Shown in pieces: positions 53,431 to 60,000 of a DNA stretch of 60,000 nt. Source of the DNA: Symsagittifera roscoffensis (taxonomy: Eukaryota; Xenacoelomorpha; Acoela; Convolutidae); NCBI RefSeq assembly GCF_963678635.1, contig NC_087067.1:60996594-61056593 (forward strand), written 5' to 3'. Under the pieces are notes generated by a model. The model saw only the letters and a list, made by a program, of their open reading frames with translations. It was not told where the DNA came from and searched no databases. Numbering within the stretch: the stretch's first letter is position 1; every line of letters begins with the position of its first letter. Both the position numbers and the translations under genes were made by a program.

Positions 53431-55409
53431 TGTTTGGGGTGACTCTGGTCCTTGACCGCCTCCCAAATCAAGGGACAACCATTCTGAAGTGCCCTTCCTG
53501 ATTGCAGAAGAAGCATCTTGCACCTATCTTGATGATTAGGCCACTATAGTACTCGTGTTCCTCCATCTGGCTCATGTCTTCCTCATCTGGTGCGTATCCC
53601 AGACTCTTCATGCCCTGTTTATATGTTGTGCAGTCAGCCACGTGATGATCAGCTGACCCGCAGTTCGCGCATGATCTACGTTTGTCCATGTCATCTCTAG
53701 GCTTGTACCATGACGACCTTTGAGGTTGACTCCCCCCTTGAGTATTCCTGTTATCTGTATATGAGTATTTCTTGGGTTTCATTAGCATGTACTCTCTCGA
53801 CTTCTGTCTCATCTCTTCTGGGGTCGGTGCGCTATCTTTCGACAATGTGTAGTATGTTGCTAACATTGTTCTCAAGTCATCACTCTTTACCCCATCAATG
53901 AACTTCGAGGCGATGCTAAAGTTTCTTCTGTTTGTCGACTCTTCAGGGTCACTCCTTCTTCTCAAGCTCTCAAGGTCATCTAGGAACCGATCAATCGATT
54001 CATTGTCCCTTTGCCTTCTCTTTTCAAATCGCATCATCGCTTGGTGACCCTTCATGCCCGACCCAAATCGATTCAACAATATTTCGAAGATTTTATCCGC
54101 GGTGTCGCGTTCTTCTTCTTTCTTTGCAACCACGCATTTCAATGCCGTGCTTCTAAGTTGCTGAGTATCGCTGTGCATGCTTGTCTTTCATCATTCAAAT
54201 TGTCTTGTTCTAAATGTAATCTCATAACTTCTACCCAAGTGTCAATGCATCCTTCCGAATCGTCCTTGAATTCTTTCGGTTTTTTAAATGTTTTCCTGGA
54301 CTTGCCCCATCCTCTATCACTCGAGTCAGTGTTCCTCGTGGCGAAGGCTTCTAGGGTCCTGTTCATCATCTCCCAAGTGCTTGCCCACGTCATGGCATCT
54401 GGACCTGGGTTGCTGTGAGCTGTGGAGTCCCCTGGACCACTCGTTGTATTTGCTGTTCCATTCTTCATAATTGTTTTGGCAGCTACTGGTGCTGTGTTCG
54501 CCGCCCGGGTTAAAGGCAACGGTGTCGATTGCCGTTTGTTCCGTTGTGGTTCCACGAAGTCAACTCTGTTGCCTTGCGAGCGATCCGCTGCCGGCTTGTC
54601 TTGTGACGTAGAGTTTCTCAAGATTGCATCCAATTTCGCCTGTATTGCACATGAACTTTCAGCCTGGGTCCTGCTCATTGCTTCCATCCTCGTTTCAAGA
54701 CTCCCCAACTGGTTGTTGACATCATCATATCAGTTTTTCTTTTGTTGCAGATCTTTTTTGATGTTCTTCTCTCGTTCTTCGCCAGTGGCATTTACCTCAT
54801 CTGACATCTGTTGAATCTTTTCCTCAGTTGCCTGGCCAGGTTGAAATAGCTATCCAGGTACTCGTGTTTGTTGTATCTTAATTCTTTTCTTATTACTTCT
54901 CTATCCTCCTCGCTGTGCTTCAATTTCTTGTCGATCTGCTCTAGCTTTGCCATCAAATCGCCCAGCTCAAGAGAAGTTGTTTCATGGTCCACTGTTGCCC
55001 TGTTGTTGTCTGCTTTATCCTGTCTGGCTTGTTCTTTGCTTTGGTCGGCGTCTGTCGTCTTCGTGAGAACTGTCCCAAATATTCGTGCTCTTTCAGTTTT
55101 CGGTTCTTCAGCTGTGTTGTCCCTCGACTTCATTCCAACCATCATCGCCAACTTTTTCGTAAAAGACGTTTTCTTTACTTGAGAGTCGTCTTTCACCGTT
55201 TCTGGCGTGTTGCCTGTTGTGTTTTCCAAAGCGTCTATTGGCGAGAACTCCATGGTGTTTGGATTCTGATCTTCCACATTAGGCATCGGTGTTGACTCCG
55301 TCGTTTTCTTCTCCACCTCATCTACGCTCTGGTCTGGTGTCTCTAGATCGATCTCAATCGCAGGCTCAGTCTGTTTTTCTTTAGCACCGTCTTTCGTCTT
55401 GTTTTCAGT
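53431..55409 (-). pseudogene. Gag of unit d, first duplicate
   Basis: Right to left: N-terminal part beginning inside ETPDQSVDEVEKKTTESTP (its true start lies only in the second duplicate), coiled coil (LELGDLMAKLEQIDKKLKHS), SLETRMEAMSRTQAESSCAI, FVEPQRNKRQSTPLPLTRAA, TWEMMNRTLEAFATRNTDSS, capsid (EILLNRFGSGMKGHQAMMRF), knuckle CANCGSADHHVADC and the start of a second knuckle CFFCNQEGHF. One-base losses at about 54,152 and about 53,475, and a shift near 54,830, break the frame. A perfect copy follows at 55,410. Confidence 0.85.
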
Positions 55410-57387
55410 GTTTGGGGTGACTCTGGTCCTTGACCGCCTCCCAAATCAAGGGACAACCATTCTGAAGTGCCCTTCCTGATTGCAGAAGAAGCATCTTGCA
55501 CCTATCTTGATGATTAGGCCACTATAGTACTCGTGTTCCTCCATCTGGCTCATGTCTTCCTCATCTGGTGCGTATCCCAGACTCTTCATGCCCTGTTTAT
55601 ATGTTGTGCAGTCAGCCACGTGATGATCAGCTGACCCGCAGTTCGCGCATGATCTACGTTTGTCCATGTCATCTCTAGGCTTGTACCATGACGACCTTTG
55701 AGGTTGACTCCCCCCTTGAGTATTCCTGTTATCTGTATATGAGTATTTCTTGGGTTTCATTAGCATGTACTCTCTCGACTTCTGTCTCATCTCTTCTGGG
55801 GTCGGTGCGCTATCTTTCGACAATGTGTAGTATGTTGCTAACATTGTTCTCAAGTCATCACTCTTTACCCCATCAATGAACTTCGAGGCGATGCTAAAGT
55901 TTCTTCTGTTTGTCGACTCTTCAGGGTCACTCCTTCTTCTCAAGCTCTCAAGGTCATCTAGGAACCGATCAATCGATTCATTGTCCCTTTGCCTTCTCTT
56001 TTCAAATCGCATCATCGCTTGGTGACCCTTCATGCCCGACCCAAATCGATTCAACAATATTTCGAAGATTTTATCCGCGGTGTCGCGTTCTTCTTCTTTC
56101 TTTGCAACCACGCATTTCAATGCCGTGCTTCTAAGTTGCTGAGTATCGCTGTGCATGCTTGTCTTTCATCATTCAAATTGTCTTGTTCTAAATGTAATCT
56201 CATAACTTCTACCCAAGTGTCAATGCATCCTTCCGAATCGTCCTTGAATTCTTTCGGTTTTTTAAATGTTTTCCTGGACTTGCCCCATCCTCTATCACTC
56301 GAGTCAGTGTTCCTCGTGGCGAAGGCTTCTAGGGTCCTGTTCATCATCTCCCAAGTGCTTGCCCACGTCATGGCATCTGGACCTGGGTTGCTGTGAGCTG
56401 TGGAGTCCCCTGGACCACTCGTTGTATTTGCTGTTCCATTCTTCATAATTGTTTTGGCAGCTACTGGTGCTGTGTTCGCCGCCCGGGTTAAAGGCAACGG
56501 TGTCGATTGCCGTTTGTTCCGTTGTGGTTCCACGAAGTCAACTCTGTTGCCTTGCGAGCGATCCGCTGCCGGCTTGTCTTGTGACGTAGAGTTTCTCAAG
56601 ATTGCATCCAATTTCGCCTGTATTGCACATGAACTTTCAGCCTGGGTCCTGCTCATTGCTTCCATCCTCGTTTCAAGACTCCCCAACTGGTTGTTGACAT
56701 CATCATATCAGTTTTTCTTTTGTTGCAGATCTTTTTTGATGTTCTTCTCTCGTTCTTCGCCAGTGGCATTTACCTCATCTGACATCTGTTGAATCTTTTC
56801 CTCAGTTGCCTGGCCAGGTTGAAATAGCTATCCAGGTACTCGTGTTTGTTGTATCTTAATTCTTTTCTTATTACTTCTCTATCCTCCTCGCTGTGCTTCA
56901 ATTTCTTGTCGATCTGCTCTAGCTTTGCCATCAAATCGCCCAGCTCAAGAGAAGTTGTTTCATGGTCCACTGTTGCCCTGTTGTTGTCTGCTTTATCCTG
57001 TCTGGCTTGTTCTTTGCTTTGGTCGGCGTCTGTCGTCTTCGTGAGAACTGTCCCAAATATTCGTGCTCTTTCAGTTTTCGGTTCTTCAGCTGTGTTGTCC
57101 CTCGACTTCATTCCAACCATCATCGCCAACTTTTTCGTAAAAGACGTTTTCTTTACTTGAGAGTCGTCTTTCACCGTTTCTGGCGTGTTGCCTGTTGTGT
57201 TTTCCAAAGCGTCTATTGGCGAGAACTCCATGGTGTTTGGATTCTGATCTTCCACATTAGGCATCGGTGTTGACTCCGTCGTTTTCTTCTCCACCTCATC
57301 TACGCTCTGGTCTGGTGTCTCTAGATCGATCTCAATCGCAGGCTCAGTCTGTTTTTCTTTAGCACCGTCTTTCGTCTTGTTTTCAGT
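53431..57387. repeat. Perfect 1,978-bp tandem duplication of gag
   Basis: 53,432-55,409 is followed by 55,410-57,387 at a constant offset of 1,978. Every stretch I compared was identical, and all four pairs of open frames inside encode identical peptides. The junction is GTTTTCAG/TGTTTGGGG with at most a base or two of overlap. Confidence 0.9.
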
Positions 57388-57534
57388 ACTACTCTTCGTG
57401 CTGACCATGCTAACTGAAAAGTTCCTCTTTGTTATCTTTGGGCCCATTGATGTCATTCTACGTAGCGACGAGTTATACTTCGTCTTTGATTCAGTTGATC
57501 TTTTTTCAGCCACCGGTACCTTACTCCGTCTCAT
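55410..57534 (-). pseudogene. Gag of unit d, second duplicate with Gag start
   Basis: ATG at 57,532-57,534 (MRRSKVPVAEKRSTESKTKY) starts a 254-codon frame through the Thr/Lys-rich N-terminus and coiled coil; it breaks at about 56,800 in the same way as the first duplicate. Remaining frames are identical in sequence to 53,468-54,178 and 54,139-54,708. Only this copy has the leader next to it. The left end fuses the NC-region sequence TGTTTGGGGTGACTC to the N-terminal region of the other duplicate. Confidence 0.87.
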
Positions 57535-57780
57535 TATTTTTATTTACAATTGTTCCTATTTACAATATTACTATATACACAATTATATTCTAAGAATAAA
57601 ATCTCTTGCTAAAAAATTATTGAAAGGAAATATACAAAGTGATAAAAACAATGTTCCCAGTTCTCTTTCAAATCTTTTGAAAAACCTTCTTTATTTCTGA
57701 TCACAACCGTACCGGGTTCCGACTAGTCTTATTCTGTTTAGTTCTGTTTTAAAACTCTTATTGTAGCTTTACCCCAATTT
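57535..57780 (-). other. Leader of unit d
   Basis: AT-rich leader between gag ATG and the minisatellite. Its first part (TTTTTATTTACAATT) matches the leaders of units b and c. Contains no supported ORF. Confidence 0.5.
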
Positions 57781-59470
57781 TTATACCGTTCCAAGACTTC
57801 CAGTTACTGTCCCTACTCTTCTTTGTATCGTCCCAGGCTTTCTTTTTTCTGTCCCAAGACTGTTCGGTACCGTCCCAGTACTTCTTGTTAGTGTCCCAAG
57901 ACCGTTCGGTACCGTCCCAGTACTTCTTGTTAGTGTCCCAAGACCCCTGTCCCAAGAGTACTGTCCCAAGAGTACTGTCCCAAGACTACTGTCCCAAGAC
58001 TGTCCCAAGAGTACTGTCCCAAGGGTACTGTCCCAAGACTACTGTCCCAAGACTAGTGTCCCAAGAGTACTGTCCCAAGGGTAGTGTCCCAAGACTAGTG
58101 TCCCAAGACTACTGTCCCAAGACTCCTGTCCCAAGACTACTGTCCCAAGACTACTGTCCCAAGACTACTGTCCCAAGACTCCTGTCCCAAGACTACTGTC
58201 CCAAGACTACTGTCCCAAGACTACTGTCCCAAGACTACTACTGTCCCAAGACTACTGTCCCAAGACTAGTGTCCCAAGAGTACTGTCCCATGGGTAGTGT
58301 CCCAAGTCTAGTGGTCTAGTGTCCCAAGACTAGTGTCCCAAGACTACTGTCCCAAGGGTAGTGTCGCAAGACTACTGTCCCAAGACTAGTGTCCTAAGAC
58401 TACTATCCCAAGACCACTGTCCGAAGACCACTGTCCCAAGACCACTGTCCCAAGACCGTACCGTCCCAAGACTATACCGTCCCAAGACTATATTGTCCCA
58501 AGACCGTACCGTCCCAAGGCTGTACTGTCCCAAGACTGTACCAAGACTGCTCTGGCCCAAGACTGTCCCAAGACTGCACCGTCCCAAAACTGTCCCAAGA
58601 CTATACTGTCCCAAGACCGTACCAAGTCTTATTCTGTTTAATTCTGTTTTAAAACTCTTATTGTAGCTTTACCCCAATTTTTATACCATTCCAAGACTTC
58701 CAGTTACTGTCCCTACTCTTCTTTGTACCGTCCCAGGCTTTCTTTCTACTGTCCCAAGACTGTTCGGTACCGTCCCAGTACTTCTTGTTAGTGTCCCAAG
58801 ACCGTTCGGTACCGTCCCAGTACTTCTTGTTAGTGCCCCAAGACCCCTGTCCCAAGAGTACTGTCCCAAGAGTATTGTCCCAAGACTACTGTCCCAAGAC
58901 TGTCCCAAGAGTACTGTCCCAAGGGTATTGTCCCAAGACTACTGTCCCAAGACTAGTGTCCCAAGAGTACTGTCCCAAGGGTAGTGTCCCAAGACTAGTG
59001 TCCCAAGACTACTGTCCCAAGACTACTGTCCCCAGACTACTGTCCCAAGACTACTGTCCCAAGACTAGTGTCCCAAGAGTACTGTCCCAAGGGTAGTGTC
59101 CCATGTCTAGTGTCCCAAGACTAGTGTCCCAAGACTACTGTCCCAAGACTACTGTCCCAAGACTACTGTCCCAAGACTAGTGTCCCAAGACTACTATCCC
59201 AAGACCACTGTCCCAAGACCACTGTCCCAAGACCGTACCGTCCCAAGACTATACCGTCCCAAGACTATACTGTCCCAATACCGTACCGTCCCAAGGCTGT
59301 ACTGTTGTACTGTCCCAAGACTGTACCAAGACTGCTCTGGCCCAAGACTGTCCCAAGACTGCACCGTCCCAAGACTGTCCCAAGACTATACTGTCCCAAG
59401 ACCGTACCAAGACTGCACCGTTCCGAGACCGTCCCCAGACTGCACTGTCCCAAGACTTCTTTGGTATTGT
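57781..59470. repeat. CTGTCCCAAGACTA minisatellite with 900-bp higher-order repeat
   Basis: Well over 80 copies of a unit of mostly 14 bases (CTGTCCCAAGACTA) with 11-base variants (CTGTCCCAAGA). The array is organised in two blocks: TCTTATTCTGTTTA-TTCTG begins at 57,727 and again at 58,627, an exact 900-base step, each block running from sparse to dense to CCGTACCGTCCC-type repeats. The open frames in it (SQDYCPKT type) come from the periodic sequence and are not genes. The same unit occurs in a few copies in the LTR-like segments of units a-c, so this is a local expansion. Confidence 0.9.
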
Positions 59471-60000
59471 CCCAAGACTTGTCACCAAGTGTCTGAGCGG
59501 TGGGACTTCTTTTTCTTCGTTGTAGGGACTTCTTGAATCACTGTACCTTGTACCACCACTTGAGCTCTAGTAAAAATTTTCCCAAAAAACCCTCTCTTAA
59601 TGGCCAAATGCTTCAAATATTGACCCCCCTGTAATTAACTCCTTTTCGATGTTTCAAGCAACTTGAAACCAAAACTTGTACGCAGGTATCTTGTGATCAC
59701 CATTTCGTTTAAAAACCAAACACAAATTCTTACCAAAAAATTTAAACCAGAAAAAGCAATAAGAACAGAGAGATGAACCCACCTAAAATTCAAAGGTGAC
59801 AGATGTCTACCTTCTATCGAAAAAATGTCTGGTACCTAATTGCCACGCGTTTTCCTCCCCCTACTAACGATCTTATTGGGTATCACAAAAAATTGTCTAT
59901 GTCCGTTCCCCCTAGCGATCCGACCAGGGTACCTACCTTAACTCGATGTTAAATTTGGATATCCACCTATTATGACCAACGCGTGTAAATATCTAATGTA
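59471..60000 (-). repeat. LTR-like segment of unit d (continues off window)
   Basis: From CACCAAGTGTCTGAGCGG onward it matches 37,430-37,930, 46,640-47,150 and 52,240-52,745, including GAGATGAACCCACCTAAAAT, TTGCCACGCGTTTTCCTCC and AGGGTACCTACCTTAA. More diverged than the others (CACTTGATATCC-type end replaced by TATCCACCTATTATG). No ORF. Confidence 0.65.

Noticed and set aside
57885-59096. Long open frames rich in SQDYCPKTTVPR-type repeats
   Set aside because: They are translations of the 14-base minisatellite in several frames on both strands, with no domain or start context.
37255-59470. CRISPR array suggested by regular short repeats
   Set aside because: Repeats are directly tandem without unique spacers, and sit in retrotransposon LTRs.

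Overview
This 60 kb window is eukaryotic, repeat-dominated DNA. I found no intact host gene, no rRNA or tRNA gene and no bacterial-style operon. Nearly everything is retrotransposon: degraded Ty3/gypsy-type LTR elements of one superfamily on both strands, two copies of a CR1/Jockey-like LINE, very long LTRs filled with short G-rich repeats, and minisatellites. The family looks like one I associate from memory with marine invertebrates such as cnidarians; that host guess is low confidence. The density of broken elements suggests a heterochromatic or repeat-cluster region.

Layout. (1) 1-15,440, minus strand: element M, reading right to left LTR, leader, gag, protease, RT, RNase H, integrase, a macro-domain-like ORF, and a coiled-coil/SGNH-hydrolase ORF cut by the window edge. 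(2) 15,594-34,904, plus strand: element P, the same gene order between LTRs of about 3.4 kb. M and P lie head to head. (3) 34,905-35,884, plus: the leader and gag start of a second plus-strand element using the same LTR, ending abruptly where orientation flips. (4) 35,885-41,427, minus: a gag fragment and its LTR, then two tandem LTR copies of the M/P type without internal sequence. (5) 41,465-52,729: two near-identical composite units (LINE joined to gag and LTR, minus strand). (6) 52,730-60,000, minus: another gag/pro-only unit with a perfect 1,978-bp tandem duplication of gag and a minisatellite-expanded LTR.

Most interesting content: downstream of pol, in the place where some LTR elements carry env, M and P both encode two extra proteins. 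The first resembles the C-terminal half of a macro (ADP-ribose-binding) domain. The second is a multidomain protein with an SGNH/GDSL hydrolase core whose Ser, Gly, Asn and Asp-x-x-His blocks are present in both diverged copies. I know SGNH/esterase domains from ORF1 of CR1-type LINEs; a macro plus SGNH pair inside a Ty3/gypsy-like element is not something I know to be described. Every copy here is damaged (stops in RT or integrase, frameshifts, deletions), so this window holds fossils of an element that may be intact elsewhere in the genome.

For the LTR elements, Gag would form the particle (two CCHC knuckles bind RNA), Pol would mature, copy and integrate, and the two extra ORFs would act in an unknown step. 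The gag-only units would depend on Pol supplied in trans.
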